64,000 nt of DNA, taken from NCBI GenBank assembly GCA_965116195.1, contig OZ220491.1:3162001-3226000 (forward strand), written 5' to 3'. This document shows, one piece after another, positions 35,695-43,985 of the stretch. The position numbers and the translations under genes are program-made. The DNA comes from Aldehydirespirator sp965116195 (GTDB taxonomy: Bacteria > Actinomycetota > Acidimicrobiia > Acidimicrobiales > Aldehydirespiratoraceae). How positions within the stretch are numbered: the stretch's first letter is position 1; each line of letters opens with the position of its first letter. Below the pieces are notes generated by a model. That model was not told the DNA's origin. It ran no database searches and saw only the letters and a program-made list of their open reading frames with translations.

Positions 35695-37119
35695 TTGATC
35701 GCTAACTTCTTCAGGAGCATGTTGCCAAGAGAGCCATCCAGTCAATGCACAGGCGGCGACCTGCTGATCCGTGGTGGAGCCGTCGTCACCGTTGATGACG
35801 TTGGCACAATCTACGACCCGGGATGGGTCTATGTGCATCGCAATCGCATTGTTGAGGTGGCAGCAGGCGCTCCACCTGCGAGCCGTCAGCGTCAGGCTGC
35901 CACGGTGATTGATGCCACACATGGTGCGGTCATGCCTGGTATGACCAACGCCCACACGCATCTGTTCCAAGCGTTTTTTCGTGGTCTGGCTGATGACAAG
36001 GCCCTTATGGACTGGCTGCAGGACTGCATCTGGCCCGGGGCGATACACCTTGATGCCGACATTGCGCACGCAGCGGCTATGGCTGCCCTGGTGGAGAACC
36101 TCCGTGGGGGGGCCACGACCGTGATTGACCACCAGTACGTTCACACAGACATTGCCATCAACGATGCTGTGTGTCGGGCGGCAGACAAGCTGGGGGTGCG
36201 CCTCTTGCTGGCCCACGGCTGGGCCGACCGCAACTACCACCCCTCACTGATGCAGACAGCCGAGCAGGCGGTGGCACAAGCCGACGCAACCCGGCTGCGC
36301 TGGGATGGACACGACAACGACAGGATCCGTGTGGAGTTGGCTCCGCTCATCCCCTGGGGATGCTCTGACGAGGCGATGAGAACCACTGTCGCAACGGCCA
36401 GGAGCTGGGGTCGAGGTACGCACATCCACTGCGCCGAAACAGCTGTCGAGGTGGAGATGAGCCTCAAGGAGCGTGGCGTGCGCCATGTGGGTTGGCTGAA
36501 ATCCCTGGGCGTGCTCGGCCCCGACGTGCAGTTGGCGCACAGCGTGTGGCTTGACGACACCGAGTTGGATCAGGTTGCCGCTTCGGGGGCGGTGGTGGTG
36601 CATTGCCCGGTGTCGAACATGTACCTGGCTTCGGGGGTGGCTCGGCTGCTGGAGATGCGTGACCGTGGCATCACTGTGGCGCTGGCCAGTGACGGGCCGG
36701 GCAGCAACAACCGCCAGGACATGTTCGAGGTGCTCAAGGCCACGGTGCTGTTGCAGAAAGTACACAACCTGGATCCTCTGGCATTGCAGCCCGCCGAGGT
36801 GCTGCGCATGGCCTGTCGTGGTGGTGCGGCAGCCTTTGGTTTGTCGGCTGAGTTCGGTGTCCTGGCCGAGGGTCGGCGCGCCGATATGGTCGTGGTGGAC
36901 CTGCGGTCACCGTTTGTTGCGCCGGTGCATAGCGTCGAGAGTGCTCTCGTCTACAACGTCACACCCCGAGATGTGCGCCATGTGATGGTGGACGGCAGGG
37001 TGCTGCTGCGTGACGGCCAGCTGACGGTCGCCGACGAAGGCCAGATCATGGCCCACGCCAACGAAGCCGCCGCCCGACTCTTCGGTCGTGTGGGTATCTC
37101 CACCCGTGTGACAAGGTGA
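35695..37119 (+). CDS. TRZ/ATZ-type amidohydrolase (8-oxoguanine deaminase or related)
   Basis: A 474-residue metal-dependent hydrolase of the AtzA/TrzN superfamily. Metal ligands are in NAHTHLFQAFFRGL, HIHCAETAVEVE and ALASDGPGSNN; LAHSVWLDDTELD and VVVHCPVSNMYLASG complete the pattern. The C-terminal LAEGRRADMVVVDL closes the composite beta domain. Members deaminate N-heterocycles such as 8-oxoguanine, guanine or s-triazines. It is the first gene of the purine-hydroxylase-like locus. The start is uncertain (TTG 35695, or ATG 35719 directly after AGGAG). Its tail seeds repeats downstream. Confidence 0.85.
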   Translation: MIANFFRSMLPREPSSQCTGGDLLIRGGAVVTVDDVGTIYDPGWVYVHRNRIVEVAAGAPPASRQRQAATVIDATHGAVMPGMTNAHTHLFQAFFRGLADDKALMDWLQDCIWPGAIHLDADIAHAAAMAALVENLRGGATTVIDHQYVHTDIAINDAVCRAADKLGVRLLLAHGWADRNYHPSLMQTAEQAVAQADATRLRWDGHDNDRIRVELAPLIPWGCSDEAMRTTVATARSWGRGTHIHCAETAVEVEMSLKERGVRHVGWLKSLGVLGPDVQLAHSVWLDDTELDQVAASGAVVVHCPVSNMYLASGVARLLEMRDRGITVALASDGPGSNNRQDMFEVLKATVLLQKVHNLDPLALQPAEVLRMACRGGAAAFGLSAEFGVLAEGRRADMVVVDLRSPFVAPVHSVESALVYNVTPRDVRHVMVDGRVLLRDGQLTVADEGQIMAHANEAAARLFGRVGISTRVTR

Positions 37120-37435
37120 TGGTCGCCACGTCGCCGCAAGGTTCCATCGTGGCACCTCGGCTCCCTTCACCGTGTGTGGGTTCCGGCCGCTGAATCACCC
37201 TCGTGTCAGTTGGTTCGTCCGTCGTGGCACCTCGGTTCCCTTCACCGTGTGTGGGTGTTGGTCCCGGTGTGACGAGGTGATCGTCGTTGCAGAGTTCTTT
37301 GGTTGTGTCTGGCTTTCTTCACCGTGTGTTCATCGTGTGGGTGTCTCCACCGGTGTGACTTGGTGTCGGGGGCTTTGCCAGTGGATGCTGAGATGTGTGT
37401 TTACCGTGTGGGTATTGCCACCGGTGTGACTGCTA
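37087..37435. repeat. Degenerate copies of the amidohydrolase 3' end
   Basis: CGTGTGGGTATCTCCACC followed by CGTGTGACAAGGTGA is the gene end. Related copies lie near 37250, 37336 and 37405 (CGTGTGGGTGTCTCCACCGG, CGTGTGGGTATTGCCACCGG). TCGTGGCACCTCGG with TTCACCGTGTGTGGGT occurs twice (about 37147 and 37220). There is no gene in the gap. Confidence 0.75.
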
Positions 37436-37447
37436 GTGTTGGTGCTC

Positions 37448-38338
37448 ATGCCGCTGGTCGCTGCGTATCATCGCCCCGGTTCCCTGGAGGAGGCTCTCAA
37501 CTTGTTGAGTCGGCCTGATCGGGTGCCTCTTGCAGGAGGAACCACACTCAATGCCGACAGGGTTCCGTCGAACCTCGAGGCGGTTGACCTTCAGGACCTT
37601 GAGCTGAATCAGATCAGAAAAGCTCCTGACAGGCCGCCCAGTATTGAAGTCAGCGCCTCCTTGCGGGCCGTAGGTCTTCGTCCAACCATCCAAGCTGATG
37701 GGCGGGTCAGTGTTGGTGCCACTGCCACTCTTGACGCGGTGCGGCGTTGTGACCTGTTGCCGGATTCGGTGAGGGATCTGGCGCGTGCCGAGCAGCCGTC
37801 AACCCTGCGCACGCTGGCCACTGTGGGTGGACTGGTGGCCCGCGCTTGTTCAGAGAGTCTGCTGCTGGCCGCGTTGTTGGCACATGGAGGCGAAGTGAGT
37901 CTGGCCAGGCTCGCCAACCCACCGAACTTGTTCACACCAGACTTGGCACATGGGGGCGAAGTGAGCCTGGCCGGGCTCGCCAACCCGACAGATCCCGGCG
38001 GCTGCGTATCAGATCATCAAAGTCTGGCTGAGTTGTGGGCTGCGGGCCTGACACCGGGTTCGCTGATCACCGAGGTCACCGTTGACCCTGCCGGACAGAC
38101 GGCATCGGCTGGCACTGGCCGAACCCCCGCCGACACGCCCATAGTTGGTGTCTACGCACGGCGAACCGGTAGTCACGTCACCATGGCCGTCAGTGGGGTG
38201 GCCGAGCATCCGGTGCTGGTGGACGCAGCGGATCCGACAGCAGGTCTTGATCCCGTCGGTGACTTCCGTGGCAGTCGCGAGTACCGCCTACATCTGGCGG
38301 CCACACTTGCGGCTCGCGTGATCCGGGGGTTGGGTTGA
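37448..38338 (+). CDS. FAD-binding subunit of a molybdenum hydroxylase (CoxM/XdhB/YgfM-like)
   Basis: A 296-residue FAD-binding PCMH-type subunit: YHRPGSLEEALNLL, the FAD pyrophosphate loop VPLAGGTTLNAD, and SVGATATLDAVRR and LRTLATVGGLVAR, the usual second FAD motif. A 23-residue piece (LAHGGEVSLA-LANP) is duplicated at about 37875-37990. It would pass electrons from the adjacent molybdopterin subunit to an acceptor. I use ATG 37448; the frame is open to GTG 37436. The stop codon seeds the next array. Confidence 0.82.
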   Translation: MPLVAAYHRPGSLEEALNLLSRPDRVPLAGGTTLNADRVPSNLEAVDLQDLELNQIRKAPDRPPSIEVSASLRAVGLRPTIQADGRVSVGATATLDAVRRCDLLPDSVRDLARAEQPSTLRTLATVGGLVARACSESLLLAALLAHGGEVSLARLANPPNLFTPDLAHGGEVSLAGLANPTDPGGCVSDHQSLAELWAAGLTPGSLITEVTVDPAGQTASAGTGRTPADTPIVGVYARRTGSHVTMAVSGVAEHPVLVDAADPTAGLDPVGDFRGSREYRLHLAATLAARVIRGLG

Positions 38339-38680
38339 TGGCAGGTTGTCGTGTAGGTGGTTCGTGTTGTGCGGGGGTTGGGTTGATGGCTGGGGTGAAC
38401 GTTGGTGGTTCGTGTTGTGCGGGGGTTGGGTTGATGGCTGGGGTGATGTTGGTGGTTCGTGTTGTGCGGGGGTTGGGTTGATGGCTGGGGTGATGTTGGT
38501 GGTTCGTGTTGTGCGGGGGTTGGGTTGATGGCTGGGGTGATGTTGGTGGTTCGTGTTGTGCGGGGGTTGGGTTGATGGCTGGGGTGATGTTGGTGGTTCG
38601 TGTTGTGCGGGGGTTGGGTTGATGGCTGGGGTGATGTTGGTGGTTCGCGTTGTCCGGGGTTGGGTTGATTACTGCTGGTA
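38333..38680. repeat. 47/48-bp tandem array anchored on the FAD-subunit stop
   Basis: GGTTGATGGC, the stop context of the gene (TGA at 38336-38338), recurs at 38333, 38381, 38429, 38476, 38523, 38570 and 38617, with a last variant at 38663. Spacings are 48, 48, 47, 47, 47, 47 and 46. Each unit has GTGTTGTGCGGGGGTTGG. It fills the gap to the next gene. Confidence 0.95.
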
Positions 38681-38696
38681 GCAGGGTTTGGAGTAG

Positions 38697-41600
38697 ATGA
38701 TGGCTATACAGGTCAACTTTGAGTTGAACGGCACACCTGTGACGTGCATGGTTGAACCTCACCACAGGCTGCGTGAGACCCTGAGAAGTCTGGGCATGTT
38801 CTCGGTTCACTACGGCTCCGAAAGTGGCGAGACAGGTGCCGCAGCGGTGTTGTATGACAACCGTCTCGCCTCAGCAGATGTGATCTTGACCGCCTCGGCA
38901 CATGGTCACTCAGTCACCACCGTTGAAATTCTCAACGTCTCGCCCGAGCTACACCCTGTCCAGGCGGCTTTTGTGGCGGTGGGTGCCTTCCAGTCCGGAT
39001 ACTCAGCTGGTGCCATGGTCCTGGGCACATGGGCCCTGCTCAGGGAAAACCCAGACCCCTCCGAGTTCGAGATCCGCGACATGCTCTCGGGCATCCTTGA
39101 CCGTGAAACCGCCTATGTGAAGCCGGTTGAGGCGGTGCGACGTGCGGCTGCCGTGTTGAGGGGCGAACCGACCGAACCCTTCGGGCCGCTGGTTGTGGAA
39201 CCCCTGACTGACGGCCACCGGGCCGGGTCCATCTCGTTGGTTCCGGACCATGGCAGTCAGGCAAAACCCGGCCCGTCATCTGCTGCGCCGGGCCCGGCAA
39301 AACCCGGCCCGTCATCTGCTGCGCCGGGCCCGGGTCACGACAGCAAGGCAAGGCCCGATCCGTCAACTCCGGCATCTGACCCGGCGATGGCCGACAACCC
39401 GTTGACCAAGGCCCCCAACGCAGCGCAGGCGGTACCCAGACTGGTGCCGTCACGTGAAGTGCCGGACATGGCCGTGGTCGGCAAGCCTGAGGTGAAGGTG
39501 GACGCGGTGCGTCTTGCCAAAGGCAACCCGGCCTTCACTGACGACATCGAACCACGTGGCATGCTCTATGCCAAGGTGCTGCGCAGCCCTCACGCCCATG
39601 CGCGCATCCTGCACATTGACGACTCGCAAGCCGTGGCGCTACCCGGCGTGCATGCGGTGTTGCATCACGGCAACACCCCCAGAGTGAAATATGCCTCGGG
39701 CGGGCAGAGTTGGCCCAACCCCCATCCCTATGACCAGGTCAGCTTTGATGACCGTGTGCGCCATGTTGGTGATCGTGTAGCCGCGGTCGCCGCGGACACC
39801 ATCGAGATTGCCGAGCAGGCTCTGCGGCTGATCAAGGTTCAATACGAAGTGCTGTCGGCCGTCTTCGACGAGCGGATGGCAATGGATCCCGCAGCACCCA
39901 AGATCCACGACGAAGCTGACACCACTCACATATGTGATCCAGAGCGCAACCTCGTGCATCACATCACAGCCCACAGAGGCGATGTGGACGACAACCTGGC
40001 AGTCGCACCGCACGTCTTTGAACAGACGTTCCGTGTCCATCAGGTGCAGCAGTGTCCCATTGAGCCACACATCTCGATGGCCTGGCTCGACTCCGATGAA
40101 CGCATGGTGGTGCGCACCGCCACCCAGGTGCCTTTCCACACCCGCCGGATGCTGGCACCACTCATCGGCATGGACATCAGGGACATACGTGTGATCAAGC
40201 CCCGCATCGGCGGTGGCTTCGGTGCCAAACAGGAGATGCTGATCGAGGACATAGTCGCGCATCTCGCCATCGCCACACGCCGTCCGGTGCGTCTGGAACT
40301 GGACCGTGGCGAGGAGTTCTACGCCAGCCGCACCCGTCATCCCCAGACGCTCACCTTTCGCACGGCTGTTGACCACGACGGCACGCTGATGGCACAGGAC
40401 CTGTCGATCATCGGCAACACCGGGCCCTACGGAACGCATGGCTTCACGGTGCAGATCGTTTCGGGTCTGAGGGGTCTCACCTCGTACAACGCGGCCAGTA
40501 AGCGCTTTGAGTGTCATGTCGTCTACACCAACATCCCGGTGCCTGGCGCATACCGTGGCTACGGCGCTCCCCAGGCTGAGTTCGCCCTGGAAGCTCACAT
40601 GGAAGACATCGCCAGGGCTCTGGAACTTGATGTGATCGACTTCAAGAGACGCAACTGGGTCAAGGTGGGCGACGAGATGGACATCGCTCCCCACCTCGGC
40701 GAGCGAGCCGTGGCCGAGGGGGAACTTGACTCCTACCCCAAGGTGATGTCCTCGGGCATTGAGGAATGCGTCGCCCAGGGTCAACGCGAGATCGGCTGGC
40801 AGCGCCGCGCTGACAACGCCTGGAAGCAACCCGCCGACAGGCCCCATATCCGGCGTGGCTTGGGCTTTGCCTTCTGCATGCACGGCACGGCCATCCCGTT
40901 TTTGGACATGGGCGGCTGCTCGATCAAGCTCAACGACGACGGTTCTTTCAACATGCTCATAGGTGCCACCGACCTGGGTACCGGTGCCGACACCGTGATC
41001 GGTCAGATCGCGGCCGAAGTGCTGGGCGTGCCCCTGGAGGACATCAAGGTGTACTCCAGTGACACCGACATGACCCCGTTTGACACCGGTGCCTACGCCT
41101 CGTCCACCACCTACATCTCCGGCACAGCTGCGTTGCGTGCCGCTGAGGCTGTGCGGGTCCGGCTCAAGGAGCGGGCCGCCAAACTCCTTGATGTGGATGA
41201 GCCCTGCACCATTGAGTTGCGCGACCGTCGGGCCTTTGCTGCGGACGGCAGTTCCGTGAGTTTGGAGGAGATCGCGCTGGATTCGTTGCACTGGCAGGAC
41301 CAGGAACAGATCATGGGCACCGCCTCACATGTCTCACCGGACTGCCCGCCACCGTTTGCGGCTCAGTTCGCCGAGGTGGAGGTTGATGTCGAGACAGGTC
41401 AGGTGACGGTCACGAGGTTGGTCATGGCGGTGGATTGTGGGGTGGCCATCAATCCGGTGACAGCCAGCGGCCAGGTTGAGGGCGGCATGATCCAGGCCCT
41501 TGGCTACGCCCATTGTGAGGAGATCGTGCTGGACGACGAAGGGCGCATGCTCAACCCGTCGTTCGGCCCTTACAAGATCTACCGGGCCGACGAGATGCCC

Positions 41601-41798
41601 GACACGACCGTTTACCTGGTGCAGACCATGGAGGACAGCGGGCCTTTCGGGGCCAAGGCTGTGGCCGAGATCCCCAAGGACGGGGTGGCTCCCGCTGTGC
41701 GCAACGCCATTCTTGACGCCACCGGAGTTGCCATCAACGAACTTCCCTTCACGCCGGAACGGGTGTGGGCGGCGCTGCAGGCCCGGAACCAGAACTGA
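38697..41798 (+). CDS. Xanthine dehydrogenase-like molybdopterin subunit with a cysteine-less [2Fe-2S]-like N-terminus (XdhD-like)
   Basis: A 1,033-residue fusion. Residues 1-160 follow the two [2Fe-2S] subdomains of xanthine dehydrogenases, but all eight ligand cysteines are replaced: HYGSESGETGAAAVLYDN (normally GCESGECGACAV), QSGYSAGAM (normally QCGYCxPGM) and SGILDRETAY (normally GNLCRCTGY). A linker with a KPGPSSAAPGP repeat (39250-39380) leads to the complete Mo domain: RIGGGFGAKQ, AYRGYGAPQ, TDLGTGADTVI, VAINPVTASGQVEGG and the catalytic-glutamate motif GPFGAKAVAE. E. coli XdhD has a similar degenerate N-terminus. The likely reaction is hydroxylation of a purine or other N-heterocycle. 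ATG 38697 or 38700. Confidence 0.87.
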   Translation: MMAIQVNFELNGTPVTCMVEPHHRLRETLRSLGMFSVHYGSESGETGAAAVLYDNRLASADVILTASAHGHSVTTVEILNVSPELHPVQAAFVAVGAFQSGYSAGAMVLGTWALLRENPDPSEFEIRDMLSGILDRETAYVKPVEAVRRAAAVLRGEPTEPFGPLVVEPLTDGHRAGSISLVPDHGSQAKPGPSSAAPGPAKPGPSSAAPGPGHDSKARPDPSTPASDPAMADNPLTKAPNAAQAVPRLVPSREVPDMAVVGKPEVKVDAVRLAKGNPAFTDDIEPRGMLYAKVLRSPHAHARILHIDDSQAVALPGVHAVLHHGNTPRVKYASGGQSWPNPHPYDQVSFDDRVRHVGDRVAAVAADTIEIAEQALRLIKVQYEVLSAVFDERMAMDPAAPKIHDEADTTHICDPERNLVHHITAHRGDVDDNLAVAPHVFEQTFRVHQVQQCPIEPHISMAWLDSDERMVVRTATQVPFHTRRMLAPLIGMDIRDIRVIKPRIGGGFGAKQEMLIEDIVAHLAIATRRPVRLELDRGEEFYASRTRHPQTLTFRTAVDHDGTLMAQDLSIIGNTGPYGTHGFTVQIVSGLRGLTSYNAASKRFECHVVYTNIPVPGAYRGYGAPQAEFALEAHMEDIARALELDVIDFKRRNWVKVGDEMDIAPHLGERAVAEGELDSYPKVMSSGIEECVAQGQREIGWQRRADNAWKQPADRPHIRRGLGFAFCMHGTAIPFLDMGGCSIKLNDDGSFNMLIGATDLGTGADTVIGQIAAEVLGVPLEDIKVYSSDTDMTPFDTGAYASSTTYISGTAALRAAEAVRVRLKERAAKLLDVDEPCTIELRDRRAFAADGSSVSLEEIALDSLHWQDQEQIMGTASHVSPDCPPPFAAQFAEVEVDVETGQVTVTRLVMAVDCGVAINPVTASGQVEGGMIQALGYAHCEEIVLDDEGRMLNPSFGPYKIYRADEMPDTTVYLVQTMEDSGPFGAKAVAEIPKDGVAPAVRNAILDATGVAINELPFTPERVWAALQARNQN

Positions 41799-42028
41799 AG
41801 GGGAGTAACCGGTGCCACAGCCGATCAGACGGGTGCGCAGATGCGGCGCTTGCAGGCCCGGAACCAGAACTGGGAGGGAGTAACCGGTGCCACAGTCGAT
41901 CAGACGGGTGCGCAGATGCGGCGCTTGCAGGCCCGGAACCAGAACTGGGAGGGAGTTGGTCGGGCTGAATGGCTCGTGAAGACATCATGGCGCGTGTGGG
42001 CAGCGCTGCCAGCCCGGAACCAGAACTG
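41778..42028. repeat. 75-bp tandem array copying the end of the molybdopterin-subunit gene
   Basis: CAGGCCCGGAACCAGAACTG (the last codons and stop of the gene) recurs at 41853 and 41928 (75-bp period) and, with a small change, at 42009. The next gene starts inside the array, so its first 25 residues are repeat-derived. Confidence 0.94.
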
Positions 42029-43639
42029 AAGGGAACTGCCGGTGAGTCGGGACTGATTGTCACCGCTGACTGGGTGGTGACGGCGGCACATCAGACCCCT
42101 CGCCAAAACTGGGGCATCAGGGTCTTGGGCGGCTTGGTGGATGATGCCGGGCCTGCCCGGACGTTGCAGGCCCGCTACCCGCACGACGAGCGCTGCCACA
42201 ATGCCGGATGTGTGTTGCTGCCCGGTTTCGTCAACGCGCATGTTCACCTTTATGGCGTGCTGGCACACGGCGTGCCCGGCCCGCCGGAGCCGCCGGCTGA
42301 TTTCTGGGGGTTTCTCAACGACTACTGGTGGCCGTTGGTGGAGGATGCGCTTGACCATGACATGATCGCAGCCGCGGCTGCCTGGGTGACAGCAGAGCTT
42401 GCTGCCGGCGGTACGACCAGTTTTTTTGACATTCTGGAGGCACCCAACGCGGTGGAGGATGCCTTGTTCGTGCAGCACCGGGCGTTGGCCGACATCGGGC
42501 TGCGTGCCGTGCTCTCATTTGAGGCAACCGAGCGGATGAGTGCTGCCAACGGACAGGCCGGGCTACAGGAGAATGCCCGCTTCATCCGAGCATGCCAAGC
42601 CTCAGACCATGGCAGCGCTGGCACACCCGCTCCGGCTGCCGGCATTACTGCTCCGGCTGCTGGCACACCCGCTCCGGCTGCTGGCACACCCGCTCCGGCT
42701 GCTGGCACACCCGCTCCGGCTGCTGGCACACCCGCTCCGGCTGCCGGCATTACTGCTCCGGCTGCTGGCACACCCGCTCCGGCTGCTGGCAGTACCACTG
42801 GGGGTGCCGACGCATCGGCTGTCGGCATTACTGCTCCGGCTGCTGGCACTGCTGTTGGTTTGACCCGTGAAAACCGAGTGTCAGGGGCCATGAGCATCCA
42901 CACAACCTTCACCTGTGGTGAGGCATTCATCCGTCAGGCCTTTGAGATGGCCACCGAGCATGACGTGTTCTGTCACGCCCACGTCAACGAGGGCGTGCAT
43001 GAGGGCCGGTGGTGCGAACAGCATCACGGTATGCGCACCCTTGACCATTACCAGAGTCTCGGTGTTGCCTCACCTCGTTTTCAGGCCAGTCAGTGTGTGC
43101 AGCTTTCGGCGCGGGAAATGAAGATCATCGCCGATGCCGGCATAAGGGTGTCGCACATGCCGCTGTCCAACTGCGAGGTCGGCGGCGGGATCGCGCCGAT
43201 CCCCGAGTTGCTTGCCAGTGGTGTCACCGTCGGCTTGGGGTCAGACGGCTATCTCAACGACATGTACGCCGTGATGCGAGGCGCGTTCCTGTTGCATCGG
43301 GCTGCCACCCTGGACCCTGCTGCTTTGAGTGCTGCCACCGTGTTGTACCTTGCGACCGAGGGATCAGCTCGCACGTTGGGTCTGTCGGGTGTCGGATGCC
43401 TTGATCCCGGCTGGCATGCTGACCTGCAGGTTGTGGATGTGGAGGGCCCGTCGGGGCTGCCCACGCCGCTGCAACCTCACAACCTGCTTGATCAGTTGAT
43501 CCTGTGGCGCAGCGCTCACCATGTCCGCAGAGTGATGGTGGGGGGTGACTGGATCGTCGCCGATGGTGAGGTGATCGGCGCAGATGTGGGGCAACTGCGA
43601 GCGCACTGCCATGAGCAGGCTCTGAGATTGTGGTCGTGA
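41969..43639 (+). CDS. SsnA-like aminohydrolase with a Pro/Ala repeat insert
   Basis: A 556-residue metal-dependent aminohydrolase resembling SsnA of the E. coli xdhD locus. It has the metal site NAHVHLYGVLAHGV, the FLNDYWWPLVEDALD stretch typical of SsnA, AGGTTSFFDILEAPN, CHAHVNEGVHEG, VSHMPLSNCEVGGG and GLGSDGYLNDMYAV. In the middle (42618-42860) is a 7-residue repeat (TPAPAAG, 21-bp units, at least seven copies) that interrupts the TIM barrel between the EATERM strand and SGAMSIHTTFTC. The first 25 residues come from the array at 41778-42028, so the true start may be further in. SsnA's reaction is unknown. Confidence 0.82.
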   Translation: MAREDIMARVGSAASPEPELKGTAGESGLIVTADWVVTAAHQTPRQNWGIRVLGGLVDDAGPARTLQARYPHDERCHNAGCVLLPGFVNAHVHLYGVLAHGVPGPPEPPADFWGFLNDYWWPLVEDALDHDMIAAAAAWVTAELAAGGTTSFFDILEAPNAVEDALFVQHRALADIGLRAVLSFEATERMSAANGQAGLQENARFIRACQASDHGSAGTPAPAAGITAPAAGTPAPAAGTPAPAAGTPAPAAGTPAPAAGITAPAAGTPAPAAGSTTGGADASAVGITAPAAGTAVGLTRENRVSGAMSIHTTFTCGEAFIRQAFEMATEHDVFCHAHVNEGVHEGRWCEQHHGMRTLDHYQSLGVASPRFQASQCVQLSAREMKIIADAGIRVSHMPLSNCEVGGGIAPIPELLASGVTVGLGSDGYLNDMYAVMRGAFLLHRAATLDPAALSAATVLYLATEGSARTLGLSGVGCLDPGWHADLQVVDVEGPSGLPTPLQPHNLLDQLILWRSAHHVRRVMVGGDWIVADGEVIGADVGQLRAHCHEQALRLWS

Positions 43640-43985
43640 GTCTGTTGCGCAGGTCAATGGCGTTGCCCTGGTCGGGTAGGGGGTGTCTGGTTTGGGGTTG
43701 TGGTTGTGAACGTGTTGCGTAGGTCAATGGGGTTGCCTCGGTCGGGCGGGGTGTCTGGTTTTGGGGTTGTGGTCGTGAGTCTGTTGCGCAGGTCAATGGC
43801 GTTGCCCTGGTCGGGTAGGGGGTGTCTGGTTTGGGGTTGTGGTTGTGAACGTGTTGCGTAGGTCAATGGGGTTGCCTCGGTCGGGCGGGGTGTCTGGTTT
43901 TGGGGTTGTGGTCGTGAGTCTGTTGCGCAGGTCAATGGCGTTGCCCCGGTCGGGCAGGGGGTGCTTGGCTTTGGGGTTGTGGTTG
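43636..43985. repeat. 70/69-bp array (139-bp dimer) joining two genes
   Basis: GTGAGTCTGTTGCGCAGGTC or GTGAACGTGTTGCGTAGGTC begins at 43636, 43706, 43775, 43845 and 43914, alternating 70 and 69 bp, and finally at 43985, where GTGAATCTTGTGCGC is the start of xdhC. The first copy covers the stop of the aminohydrolase gene. The array therefore links the end of one gene to the start of the next. Confidence 0.95.

Noticed and set aside
39639..41291. 550-codon minus-strand frame opposite the molybdopterin subunit
   Set aside because: The plus strand encodes a complete Mo-hydroxylase domain; the minus product matches no family pattern that I know.
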